From contig NC_133397.1 of the NCBI RefSeq assembly GCF_047511655.1, forward strand, positions 125,200,308 to 125,264,307: a stretch of DNA of 64,000 nucleotides, written 5' to 3'. Within the stretch, counting starts at the first letter, position 1. Each line of letters opens with the position of its first letter. Below are positions 9,501 to 20,969 of this stretch, one piece after another. The position numbers were made by a program, and so were the translations under genes. This DNA comes from Castor canadensis (taxonomy: Eukaryota; Chordata; Mammalia; Rodentia; Castoridae). The notes beneath the pieces were generated by a model that saw only the letters and a program-made list of their open reading frames with translations, ran no database searches and was not told the origin of the DNA.

Positions 9501-10835
9501 TTTGCTTTGTATGTGAAAATAGCCTGCTGTTTCCGTATAATCCATAGTACCTTCAAAATACATACCTGTGCCAATTAGACCTAGAACTAAGAATTTTTCA
9601 AGAACTAAAAAAAAATGATTGTTTGAATTTAGTTCAAAGGGTTTCAAATACAGATCATTACATTAATTTTATTAGATTACAATAAGTACTGAATGTCATC
9701 CAATTAAACTTCAAACTAAAAATATTTCAATTGATATAATCTAGTAATAGTATAATTTTGGTTCATATTCAATTTATATCATGATATACCTTTTGAAAAG
9801 TTAATGAATTATATTACAGTATTGACTTTGTTGCATAATTTGAAAGTAGTGTCTATTTTGAATAAAATGTGTGTTCTGAGGAAACACTGTTCTTCAAAAT
9901 ATTATTTTTGTTAAAAACATTTGTAATTAGAAAAACTATCTCTTTTGCAACTGTGTTTTTAAAATTTCTATCATATATCTGGGTGAGAACTAATTGTAAT
10001 CTTATTTTTTTAACCAATGAGCAAGTATGGTCAACTTCAAGGACTAGTTCAAACAAGTCACAGATAAACTAAAATACTCATTTAAAACAGCTAAATCTTC
10101 CAGATATTCCATTGTTCTTGAACTCCAAGAAAAATGAGTGAATGAATGAGTGTTATGTTTAACATAGCAGACATGAAAAAAGATGCTCTGTTTTATAACA
10201 GAAATATTTTAGATTTACAAATATGCTGCATTATTTTACACATAATTATAGACGAACTCAAGTCATAGAATGAGTGTGAATTGAGTTTCATGCACAATTT
10301 GTTTTCATAACTGTTATGTAAACAGGCTGTGATGATGTTTACCAAAGACAAAGTAAATTAAGGTATTGAGGCAGTTATATGGAAAACCCTCAAATTTATT
10401 TCTTCCTTCAATTATGACACTTAAATGAGTATGTTCTGATGTAGAGACAACTTTGGAAAACACCTAGAAGCTCTGATTTTGAGTATAGAGCCCACGGTTG
10501 TGGGTGCTCTGCCCTCTCATCTGCAAAGATGGCTAGCACTAGACTATCTCACGGTCTGACCCCTTCGTCACCACCCCACAGAAAGTAGTCCTTTTTAAGG
10601 TTTTGACTGAGTTCTGCTCTTCCTTTTGTGTATAGATAGTGTGGAAATGAGTACTCTAACAAGGACGCTTTAAAAGGAATCTATAAATCTTTTAAAATTA
10701 TTCACCTTGATACCAAACGAGAAACTGGTCTACTTCCCATATATTTCTTAAAACATAAAATATGTGAAAACATTTCCAACAGCTTTTCACATTTCAATTT
10801 CTAAAAGCCCCAAAGGAATGATTTAAGTATTTATT
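6570..10835. other. probable intron, unique AT-rich, no gene seen
   Basis: After the CpG island the GC content falls and stays low. I see no convincing exon, no recognisable SINE and no long open frame. The open frames at 8877-9098, 9374-9574 and the overlapping pair at 9853-10072 lie in AT-rich sequence and show no domain. The segment is notably SINE-poor for 4 kb, which is common just downstream of developmental promoters. Confidence 0.45.
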
Positions 10836-10917
10836 AGATAGATAGATAGATAGATGATAGATAGATAGACAGATAGATGATAGATAGATAGGTAGATAGA
10901 TGAATAGATAGATAGAT
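10836..10917 (+). repeat. (GATA)n tetranucleotide microsatellite
   Basis: About 20 GATA units with interruptions (TGATA, GACA, GGTA, GAATA). The stepwise variants point to an old expanded tract. GATA arrays can bind GATA factors, but there is no specific evidence of that here. Confidence 0.95.
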
Positions 10918-11221
10918 CTGCATAATAAGTATGAATGTCCTTAAACTGTAAATATATTCTTCAAATATTTCAGCCTATGAGACCAAATCACTAACAACTC
11001 TATTCAAAGTCAAACATGTATGATTGGACTAGACAAATGGCCTTTTAAACTGTTTATTCTGCTTACAAGTGTTTATGTTAGTAAATTTATTTATTCCATT
11101 GGAGGAGTAGGGAAATTGTGAGTTTTCCCCATGCAGTTAAAAGGGCCAAGATTTGTTTAGAATATTTAATTCAAATTTGGTGGCATAGCCTTTTTAAAAT
11201 AAATAGCCAAATGTGATAAGT

Positions 11222-11387
11222 AGAAGGATCATAGTCTCACCAGACTCTGGCAAAAAGTGAGAGACCCGACTTGAAAAATAACTAAAAGCAAAAGGATCTG
11301 GGGGCGTGGCTCAAGTAGTACAGCACTGCCTATCAAGTGTGAGGCCCTGAGTTCAAACCTCAGAATCACCAAAAAAAAAAAAAAAAC
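11222..11387 (+). mobile_element. B1-dID type SINE (partial B1 + ID unit)
   Basis: A short B1-like remnant (CTGGCAAAAAGTGAGA) runs into a tRNA-like ID unit with a polymerase III A-box-like segment (GTGGCTCAAGTAGTACAG) and B-box-like GTTCAAACCTC, then an A17-type tail with CACC before it. The same composite recurs through the window. The minus-strand open frame at 11229-11468 is made largely of this SINE and is not a gene. Confidence 0.85.
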
Positions 11388-11389
11388 CA

Positions 11390-12640
11390 GAAAAGGACTA
11401 GTCCAGTGTCTAACAAATGATATGTGCTCAAAATTGCTTATTAATTTAGTGAAAGCAATGATACCCATTCTGTACCTTTGTTAGTATCAAAATTTTCATT
11501 TTTTCCATAACTGATGTCCTTCCTAAAGAAGAGATTGTATTAAGTGGCTATTGGGTGTCATTTATTTAAATTTAATGTGACATTAGTATAAATTCCAGTT
11601 CTCAAACTAGTTTCCTATTAGTGCCATTATTCTTTGCTAAAAATGATTTTTCTGATTCTCAAGATATAACCCTTTAAATAATTTAAAAATCTATAAGAAA
11701 TTTTTTTCAAACTGGTATTCTTTTAGACACTCCAATAACTGTTTAATCTGCTATTGAGGTAAAATAATTTCAATCCGTGTGAATGTTACTTAATGCATTT
11801 TGTTTAATATTAAACACATAGTTACTTGTAAGAACTCATAAATTTTAACAAGTAATCAATAGAGATATACTTTATGCAATAAAATAATTACCATGCCAGA
11901 TTTATTTTCAAAGCTAAGAATTTGTGCAATAATGAAAATATTTTTTCATTACCTACTAGAAAACCAGACTAAATTATAATTTTATTTGAAAGCTATGATT
12001 TTCCTGGATGTTTCAAGTGGAGTAAACTTTTAATCAGCAATACACCCATTGTCTAAAAATTAAAAGAAAATGTTTATCAGCTATTGTTTTATTTGGATAA
12101 TTTATGTAATACTCATCTGCAGGGGAACGGTGTTAGGAACTCTCCCCACTTAAAACTTTGAGAATAGTTTTAATAAACCTTTTATAAAGCTTCCAATAGC
12201 AAGTGGTTTCAAATAGACAGCTGGAAGTTGGAGCACAAAACTTCAAAGCCATTTACTGAAACTTTTATTAAAATATTTCATGTGCTTTTCTGTAGTTGGA
12301 AGTAGTTGTCCAAAACACAGCTTTGAGAGGATTGATATATCTATGTACATATATATAAAACAGAATCAAAATAAGGAAATTATTTACCACCAACCAACAG
12401 ATTTTTGTTAGCTGTGGGCACTTTATTTATTAAAAATAGTGGCTGATGTTAAAGTTGAAACAATTTCACATTTAGATTTGGAATTTGTGTAAATTATAGT
12501 TGAATTTGACAAGAGACAAGGAACAATGATAGCAAGTAACTAGATTAAGAATATGGACTACAGAGAGGAAGTGCAGTGTGGAGTGATATATTTAAAAAGC
12601 AATAATGAAAGTCCTGGTGACTGTTTTATTAATAGATTTA
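11390..12640. other. AT-rich unique sequence, no gene seen
   Basis: Very AT-rich with stops in all frames. No repeat family recognised by eye. Confidence 0.45.
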
Positions 12641-12648
12641 ATAGAACC

Positions 12649-12761
12649 TGGCATGTAGTACACACCTGTAATCCCAGCATTGGGGAGACTGAGTCAAGAG
12701 AATCATGAGTTTGAGGCAAACCTAGGCTACATAAGAAGACCCTGTCACAAAACAACAACAA
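12649..12761 (+). mobile_element. B1-like SINE, sense
   Basis: The B1/7SL-type core is visible: CACCTGTAATCCCAGCATT, then GAGTTTGAGGCAAACCTAGGCTAC, then AGACCCTGTC and a CAA-rich tail. AATAGAAC occurs on both sides (12640 and 12762), consistent with a target-site duplication. The overlapping minus-strand 82-codon frame is a shadow of this element. Confidence 0.85.
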
Positions 12762-12774
12762 AATAGAACTAATA

Positions 12775-14100
12775 GCTGGCAATAATACCCCTTGAACAGA
12801 TATCAATTTCAGGAAACTTTAGAGGAGATTTTTATGTATAGTTAGTGTCCCTTTACCACTTGTAATAAGGATTTACCAATATCGATTTTATGTAGTTTAT
12901 CTATATAGAAGGAATTAGTTCATACTGTGAATTAAAATTATTCAAAGTTCTTGTTTTTGCTTAGGTAGAAAGCCATGCTCTGGAATCAAACTGTGAATCA
13001 ATTAAAATATGACCTAGTTTATATGTGGAAAATTAGGAAAGGCAAGAGAGCTCAGTGTTTCTCAAGTCGAAGTAAGGAACGTTAGTCTGAAAATACAAAT
13101 TTGTGCAAACTAAGTCTTAAAAGAAACCATCCTTTCATTCACGTGTCTGTTGGAAAACCTTTAAGCTACTTTTGAAACCCTTGCTGTAGAAATAAACTAA
13201 CCTACCAGGGTTTAGGTCTGTGTCAGTAGTATTTCCCATGATGAAATTCATATGGTTCTTCAGAGTTTACTTTTTTCTACTCGGTGTGATCAATTTGGAA
13301 TTTAGGAAGAGTGCTGCCTGTCAATTAACCATGTAAAAAGACACAGAAGGCTGTGTTTGTGTCTTCTATGCGTGGCCTTTATTTCCAAAGACACACCATC
13401 TCCATGCACTTATCTTAATTCTCAACTGATCATCTTCCAGCCTATTATCCACATAAAATGCGCAATTTCAGGGAGTCTTGGATAAGCATGTAGAGCTCGC
13501 ATGATACTTCGTTGTTACGATTGCTAAATTTCTATCCCAGATCCAGTGTTGAGCATATAACACAGCTCAGTTTTACTTAGGATGCCCTCACGACACAGGG
13601 AATCTAAGAAGCTTCTCCATGGATACCTAGATAACATTTGGAACTCTTTGTCAAAGAACTCACTGGATGCTGTGTTTTTAAGACATCACACGAAAATGTC
13701 AGTGCTGACGTTTTACTCACTGCTTTCCCGTTCCTCATGTCTGACAGTAGTCCTGTGTTTTTCATGACTGTTTTTACCCAATTGCTATCATTCCACCATT
13801 TTAAACTCACATACTGTCTACACACGTGTGACTATGTCAAACAATTCTAAAGGTCTAGAAAAAATAGAAATTATAACAAAAGAATAATTTGATCATTTAC
13901 CCTAGTGGCAAGTGTCTCAATAAAGCAAAGAAAAATTTAATCACAATTACATCAACTCAATTTAATAAGCTTTTGCATGAAAATTTTGAGCTAGAAGGTT
14001 GGGTTGACCAATATTTTCCCTAAAATATTCTCAATGGAAAATTTAAAATAAGATTACTAATACTGATGCCATGATGTTCTCATACCAAAGAACAGAAATA
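12775..14100. other. unique sequence, no gene seen
   Basis: Slightly less AT-rich around 13560-13850, where overlapping opposite-strand open frames occur (13582-13850). None has a recognisable domain, and their mutual overlap suggests chance. Confidence 0.4.
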
Positions 14101-14106
14101 AACCCC

Positions 14107-14235
14107 CCTCCCTTTTTTCCCTTTTGTGAGAGAGAGTCTCACTGTGCAGCCCAGGCTGGCCTCAGACTCTTGACCCTCCTGCTTCAGCCTCCCAAGTGCA
14201 AAGATTATAGGTTCGTGCCACCACACCCGTCTTAA
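14107..14235 (-). mobile_element. B1-like SINE, antisense
   Basis: A T/C-rich end is followed by GAGTCTCACTGTGCAGCCCA, then GGCTGGCCTCAGACTC and CAGCCTCCCAAGTGC, the reverse complement of a B1 monomer. The right end (GTGCCACCACACCCG) is the B1 5' part in reverse. Confidence 0.88.
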
Positions 14236-14750
14236 AATCACATTTTAATATACAATGTAAAATTGTATTTACCCTCATTATTTCAGTTTTTAGGTATCAA
14301 CACTATCTTGTTGAATAAACATTGGCTCTTTGAATAGAGCAGAGTAAAAATAAAATGTCCAATTTTACGAAACTTCTCCTGTTCTGTTTGTGAAAATCTC
14401 GTGGTGATCTGCCACAGGCACACCTGTGTTACCTGTAATGCTAACTACCCTGGGGGCTGAAAGGGTGCTTCACTTTATGGTCATGCCACTTTCCAAAGAC
14501 CAAAGATGCATGCTTCTTGTACTTGAAAGACTATAGGTCCCTACACAGACTTCTGTCACAGCTGTGAAAGTTCACTAGAAAATAATGCTGTATTTTTGTT
14601 TTTAGATTTGCCAGGACAAAAGGATGATATTCTTTTGATCATTTTTGTCCATCAAAAGATTTTCATTAACTATCAATGATAACTACCAATAATTATGCTC
14701 AATATTATTCTCAAACTTTAAAAACACATCCGAACTCTAAGATGGGTTAA

Positions 14751-14819
14751 TAGATAGGCAGGTAGATAGATGATAGATAGATAGATAGATAGATAGAGAG
14801 ATAGATAGATGGATAGATA
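14751..14819 (+). repeat. (GATA)n tetranucleotide microsatellite
   Basis: A second GATA array, interrupted by GGCA, TGATA and GAGA steps, 3.8 kb from the first. The short Ile/Ser/Leu/Tyr periodic open frame on the minus strand (14737-14919) is a direct translation of this repeat. Confidence 0.95.
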
Positions 14820-14949
14820 CTGCTGTTATTTTTTTCTGATCTATTTTAGTACTTGGTTGGGAGTAATAGTGGCCAATTTGGCTCTGAGAAACCACACCTG
14901 AACTTCTCATTTTGTCCAAGGAAAGATGTTTTATGGGTGCACAATTTGG

Positions 14950-15690
14950 TCAAAACCAGAATTCTTTAAAATTTGTTACAATTTTAATCCTCCAAACAGC
15001 TAATTAAGAAGCTGCTTCTGTACAGCATACACTTTTAAGTTAACAGTAATTAATATAGCTGCTTGGAACCACAGGAAGCTAAAGCCAGTGAGCACTTTCT
15101 GGTTCAGTTCAGAGGATGCTTTGATTGTTGGCACCACTAAACAGGTTGGGAATTGTCGACACTGTAATCAGCAGCAAGTTTCTGGATTCTCAGCCTGCCA
15201 GACTAGTGGGCTGGTGCTGGGAGCAGTTGCCCCAAGGGGAAGAGGGGAAAACAAAGGAAGGGAACTTGAGCAACCTTGCTTGCTCTGCCAACATATACAC
15301 TGGACCAATGTTTTTCTTGGCAAAGATCTATTTTAAGACATCTAGCAGTGGTTTCCACAAAATATGAAACTCACCATAGCAACCAAAATGGCAAGCGTCT
15401 CCAGGAACCTTCGGCTGACTGGCTGTCAGGTCAAACTGTGGTCGGAGCTGTATGGCCTTATGCACAGTATGCTCTGTGCTATGCAGAAGTGGGTGTTAGC
15501 ACTACAATTAAAAGGGCTAAAATCTGTTTGGCAGCAATCCTGAAAGACTCTGCAGAAGAGCCGTCAAAGACTAAGGTTACACAAACCTTATTAACCCTTC
15601 ATGCAGTACAAATAAAAAGGAAATGTCAACCTTAAAACCACTGAGAATCCAGTCTTTGGCACCTAAATGATAATTTAAATGTAGTTTTCT
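14950..15690. other. GC-richer unique segment, function unknown
   Basis: About 600 bases (15050-15640) of balanced composition, without SINE or microsatellite, stand out from AT-rich neighbours. Two overlapping + strand open frames run through it (15088-15367 and 15276-15635, the latter 119 codons), but neither shows a known domain. It could be an old pseudogene, an unannotated exon or a conserved noncoding element. I cannot decide from the sequence. Confidence 0.3.
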
Positions 15691-15991
15691 TAATTTAATG
15701 GCTTGTGATCATTGTGTAGAAAGGTCGTCATGGATTTACAATCCAGTGAGTTTGCAGTGCTTCTACGACCTGAAAGAACTACATTAATAAAGTTTATATG
15801 TAATTTTAAACCAACCAACAGAACAAAAATTAGACTAGCATGTGAAACTGACTCAACCAAAGTTTGGGTGTGTATATGTATATGTATACACACATACATG
15901 TAATTTTCACAGATGTTATCATAGCCAAGTATGATCTGAAATAAATGACTTACACCCTGTAGATAGACACAGGGCAAGTATTAATTAATAT

Positions 15992-16010
15992 TTTACCACA
16001 TTGTGGTAAA
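15992..16010. promoter_or_regulatory. 19-bp palindrome with two inverted RUNX-like motifs
   Basis: TTTACCACA and TGTGGTAAA are perfect reverse complements separated by one T. Each arm holds the RUNX core TGTGGT/ACCACA. This may be a real paired binding site or a chance palindrome. There is no supporting context. Confidence 0.3.
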
Positions 16011-16019
16011 GCACAGTAA

Positions 16020-17800
16020 AAAAAAAAACCCTAATTTTGTTTCTTTTTTAAAGCCAGCTCTGTAGTAAATTAATTTTATCTTCAAGTACAAAAAAGGTGA
16101 AGGTTATGGAACATTGCTAAAATACGTAGATTAATTTCTCCCCAAATCAATGCTTTGAATCGTATCAGGGATATTCTTCTCGCTAATTTTATTCTGTCTT
16201 TGTCAAAATTTAAGAAGGAAGCTTCAGAGAGATAAACAGGATGGAGAGAGACAAAATAGCTTTCTTTACTGTAAAAAAAAATCTCAAATGGATCAATGTA
16301 CTATATTAAGCAATTGCCATGTGGTAATTCTGCAGGTGGATTATCCAAAGTGCACAAAAAATGGCCTTGAGATCTGGCACCCAGGTGTCTGGCGTAGCAT
16401 TTAGCAGACTCTTTTGTGGGGAGAAGGATTACTCATATTTGTTAGAGAAAGTACACTTCTGTAATCCTCCTCCACAGCAGAATTCGTGTTGGAGTGAACC
16501 AGCAGCACAGTTTTTATCCACTTTCCTCTATACTCTCAGGATTCCTCCACAATTATTTATTATTTTCAGCAGAATTAGATGCCTACAGGTGGCTCCATAA
16601 TGTGCCTCTAGGCATACAACCTCCTGTAAATTTTTAAGTTACATTATCTCAGCAGTGTTTTGTCTTATAACAACAGTTTGTTCTGTTTATGAGGGAAGGA
16701 AGAAGGAAACAGAAAGGCAGTCATTCGTGCTAAGCCTCATTCCAGTCTGCCTTCCTTCTCTGCAGTTAGTGACAGATATTTGGTAAAAACAGCACTGCAG
16801 GTGCCAGGGTGGACCAGATGGGTGGTCTCAACCACTAGGTATCTGATTTGGGTTGGGGGGACTGGTATGTTTACTGGGTGTCAGTTGCAGAGCGAGAACA
16901 TTTCTGTTTCTGTTTCTTTCTTTTGAAAATCAAGAACCTTTAAGTGGCTTCTGTTAGTAAGGTGGCTTGTCTTCAATGATTTTTTTACATTGTGTTAAAA
17001 AATTAGCTCAGCTTTATCAAGACATCTAGGTGGAGGTCCCATTGCGACTTCTACTCTGTCATATATACTTTATGCTTAATTGTTTTTCCTGGGTGTCTAG
17101 ATTACCCATCCTTGAGAAAAGAAGCCTCTTCTTTTTTTTTTTTTTTATCACATCTTGAACACTGGATTCCATGATTGTCTTTTTAAAACAATTTTTATCA
17201 AAGCAGTTGTCAATGAATAGATGAAGTTAATCACCCCTTCATATTTTGAGGTACAGTTCTCAGTTAGGGCTGAAGGAAAAAACAAAGATAATACCTGAGT
17301 TAATATCTGAGCAGAAATTAGATTAGCATTCTTGGGGCAGTATACAGGCCTTTTTAAGCCTCAGAAGTCCTGGTACTGTGTTACAAAGCTCCTTCTCACA
17401 GCCAAACAAAATCTGTCCCCAACCGTTCTGGTCTCATTAAACCTGCAGCTTATATTACAAGTAACAGTAATGATGTGCCTATTGAAGAAATACATCTAAT
17501 GTGTGCAAAGTTGCATCCATGCTACTAAAATACACCACAATAACACTTTTTAAATGTAGAAACTGACTTTTACCGAATTTTCTGAAGTACCGGAATAGAC
17601 AGAAAGACCAAGCTAAGGCCAATGTGACACTTAACAAGTTATCTGCTTTAGTGCAAGTATATAGACTATCCCAACTTTGCCTTTTATTGCAACCTAAGAC
17701 CGTGCTGAGATAAAGCAACCTGTGTATTCAAAAGAGGGAGGATGCCATTCATAATAAATCCATGAAGAGCTATAGTGCGTGTTTTGTTTGTGAGGCAAGG
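16020..17800. other. unique sequence, no gene seen
   Basis: Non-repetitive, probably intronic. Open frames at 16361-16600 and 17479-17718 have no recognisable product. Confidence 0.4.
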
Positions 17801-17811
17801 CATGCGTTCTT

Positions 17812-17915
17812 TCAGGTCTGTCAGCATTTATTAAGTACCTACCATATACCTGGAGTTGTTTTACCTGGTAGGGTTGTGGAGGAATAATGAACAGACCTTG
17901 AAATCTGCAAGGTCC
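17812..17915 (-). mobile_element. L2-like LINE remnant, antisense
   Basis: CATTTATTAAGTACCTACC, then ATACCTGGAGTTGTT and AATAATGAACAGACC follow the reverse complement of the L2 3' end (stop-over of the 'TTTATTGAGCACCTACTATG ... GTGCCAGG' pattern). Divergence is high, as expected for this ancient family. Confidence 0.6.
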
Positions 17916-18471
17916 ATAAACTTCTCACAATGTCATCTGTTACAAGCTTTGTGGAGGATTCAAACAAGTGGAAAGCAATAGCTTCTTTTCAAGGAACTTA
18001 CTATGTGTGCTTAGTATCAAATATGAAATTGTATCAAAGTGATTGTTACTATACACCATTGCTATGGTCTCTGTTCACCTGCAGACACTTGAATATGATA
18101 GACACAATACGGACAAAAGTCCTTTCTGTAAACAGATTTACCTTATAGACAGTCTTTCAGAACTGAGCATACCAAGAAAACTTCCTACAGGAAAAGAATA
18201 AAGTATGCCTTTTTTTTTCTCCTAAAAAGCAATAGATTTTTTGTTACCTATTCTGTTATTCTAATACCATTAATAATTAGAGAACTGCTGTCTATTGATT
18301 TAAAAAAAAATCACAAAGTCAGGGTCTATGCTACACTGACCCAAATAATTTACACTCTGTGTAGACTTGCAGTTATAAGTTGTTATTAATCATTAATTAT
18401 AATAGATATTTTAAATTAAGAATCATGACTGTAACTGACTAGCAAATTCTACATTTAGGAAACAAATTCCA

Positions 18472-18555
18472 GGTGTGGCTCAAGTGGTAGAGTGCCTTCT
18501 TTGCAAGCATGAAGCCCTAAGTTCAAACCCCAGTCCCACCAAAAAAAAAAAAAAG
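18472..18555 (+). mobile_element. ID-like tRNA-derived SINE, sense
   Basis: A single tRNA-like unit: GTGTGGCTCAAGTGGTAGAG (A box region), GCAAGCATGAAGCCC, then the B-box GTTCAAACCCC, CCCACC and an A14 tail running into a purine-rich stretch. An imperfect target duplication flanks it (AAACAAATTCCAG before, AAATAAGTTCCAG after). Confidence 0.9.
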
Positions 18556-18868
18556 AAAGAAAAAGAGAGAGAGGAAAGAAAGAGAAATAAGTTCCAGATG
18601 TCCCTCTTTATTTTGAGGTCTAGTCATATGGAACTTACATATTGTTTATTATTAGAGTATTTACTTATAATATCTTTATAATTATGATAATTATATTTAT
18701 TGAATTGAACTTTTTCAGAATTTAAACTCATCTTTTGTAATTATTTTGGTAATTTTACTAGCTGCCCAAATTTAACTCTGATACTTAATTGTGTCCCAAT
18801 TTAGCAGCTAGGAAAATCAGCTTTATTTTATATATGCAAGGCATACAATATTGAATAAGAATTTGGGA

Positions 18869-18902
18869 GAGAGAGCGGGAGAGAGAGAGAAACAGAAAGA
18901 CA
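18869..18902 (+). repeat. GA-rich purine tract
   Basis: GAGAGAG repeats interrupted by CG and AAAC, with purines on the + strand. It is a degenerate (GA)n microsatellite. Confidence 0.8.
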
Positions 18903-19246
18903 GGGAGATTATTCTTTGGATCATAAAAATGTCCTCATTCATCTAAAACACAGAGGATTATAAAATTCTGGTGTAAGGGAACTGCTCTGGCAAAATTCTT
19001 TGAGCATTTACAAAATGTGGCAGCATTCACAGTAGCATAAATAGAATTCCTAAATATGTTTATTGGAGTGGTGTGTGATAAAAATACGCTTTGAAATAGG
19101 TGATTAAAATAGTGAAAGAATATTATTATTATGTAATTAGATTATATAGGTCCTCGTTATGCCAATTAGAGACTGTTTCCTAGGCATGGATTTTATTTGG
19201 GCTGTCATGGGGATGGTGGAAATGTACAGACTAGACTGCTCGAGCC

Positions 19247-19350
19247 ACAGTGACGGGCAGGTGATGAGCTCGGTGGAAACCATTCGCCCATTGTAAGCGA
19301 GGTCCTGACTTTAAAGTCCAGTACCTCAGATAAAAAATTTAAAAATAAGT
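19247..19350 (+). mobile_element. diverged ID-like SINE, sense
   Basis: GAGCTCGGTGGAAACCATTC, then TGTAAGCGAGGTCCTGACTT, AAGTCCAGTACCTCAG and an A-rich tail keep the order of the ID unit. Many substitutions suggest an older copy than the one at 18472. Confidence 0.55.
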
Positions 19351-19359
19351 AAAGCGAGC

Positions 19360-20905
19360 AAATGGTTTCTTGTTTAGTGTCTTATCTTAAAATTCAAATG
19401 AATGACTATTCGGATAATATCACTCTGTATTGTAAGACCTGTATTAGACCTGTGACTCATAAATCTTTGTTTACGTCTTTTACACATAAATAATCTTAAA
19501 CTAAATTGGACGTAACATTGAAGTAACAGATTGACAATGTTACTGGGATTTTTCTCTGTTTAAAATCTTTATATCACTGAAACACCCTGCTTGCTTATGT
19601 CAAGGTAGCAACTTAGTCTCTTCCATACAGGACACCAGAACATATAACAAGGAATTAATGACATTATTTCTTAATAAAAATGCAACTTTCACTGATATGT
19701 AAGGATAAAAAGTAATGGCCGGAGTAGCAAAGGATGTTATCCAAAGAGTAATGGGTAATATTAATAATAAGTTCCATAGCATTTCAATTTACAACTCGTG
19801 CATCGATATATTCTGTAATATCCTATTTTCTAAATATTATCTTCTTTAAAGTTGTTCTTTACTGTATAATAGATCTTCTTCTAAAAATGCATTCTGATTA
19901 CAAGTATAGGAATATAAATCCGTTTTAGAATGGGATCTTACTCCTCTACACAGTAGGGATGAGCAACACTGCAAACTCATACACTACTGTTAAGAGGGAG
20001 TCACAGAGGTGAACGGTTCATGCACACCCCACTTAGATAAAATGACTGACAAGAGATGTGCAAGAAATCCAAATTATTCTTATGGAGAGAAAAAAGCCCA
20101 TTATTTTGACAGTTAACATTTGAAGATTAAGCACTTCAGATTAACCAGAAAGGAAAATGAAATCCTTTTAGTAGTCCTATAGTTTGATGGATTTCGTTCT
20201 TAAATTAAATAGACGATAATTTAAAGGTTACTACACTAGCCCTTAAATAAAGGGAGTTGTGACTATAAAAAGGATGCAAATTAAGTAGGAAGTAGCTCAT
20301 ATTTAAGCAGAGAAGATACTTAATATTCAAAACTGTCAAAATGGCTTACTCTTCTCTTGCATTTTGTTAAATATTTCAGTTTATATGAAGGTGAACGGTG
20401 GATTCGTAAGTGCTCCATTGTTGTTTTATTGTTGATGTTTCATGTCTTCTTCTTATGTTAAAATCTGCTTTTAAATATTTATAAAGGAAAAGTCAGTTTG
20501 AAAAAAATGGGTAATAATAACCAAGCACATTGTGATCATTCTCAAATGAGAAGATTTTAACAGATTTTAACTTTGTGTCCTTTCAGCTTATGGTAGGCCT
20601 GTATTTCATACAATCCCATAACTGTGGATTTATATTTAATTTGCATTTCTGTGTTGATAGCTGCAAGTTATCAATGTGAGATATCATCAAAAATAAAATA
20701 TTAATGGTTTGAAGTCTGTTCCAAGAGTGCAAAGTGGTTTACAAATTTGATCTAGTTATGTCTCTTAACTCTTTTATGTGTAAATTATTACCTTTTGCTA
20801 CTTAAAAAGTTTTTCAATTCACCTATAAATACAGATCAATGCTCAAGGGAAATTATAAATAATTATTCATGTAAAATATGTTATTTTACACTTGGTGAAG
20901 TCTAA
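19360..20905. other. AT-rich unique sequence, no gene seen
   Basis: No exon-like block or confident repeat. The minus-strand frame at 19600-19782 is short and hydrophobic, probably by chance. Confidence 0.4.
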
Positions 20906-20911
20906 ATTCTT

Positions 20912-20968
20912 TTGTGGCACTGGAGTTTGAACTCAGGGCCTCATGCTTGCTAGACAGGCACTCTATGA
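20912..20968 (-). mobile_element. ID-like SINE, antisense, short
   Basis: GGCACTGGAGTTTGAACTCA, GGGCCTCATGCTTGCTAGAC and AGGCACTCTATGA are the reverse complement of the ID unit from its tail through the anticodon-like arm. The 5' part is missing. Confidence 0.8.
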
Positions 20969-20969
20969 A

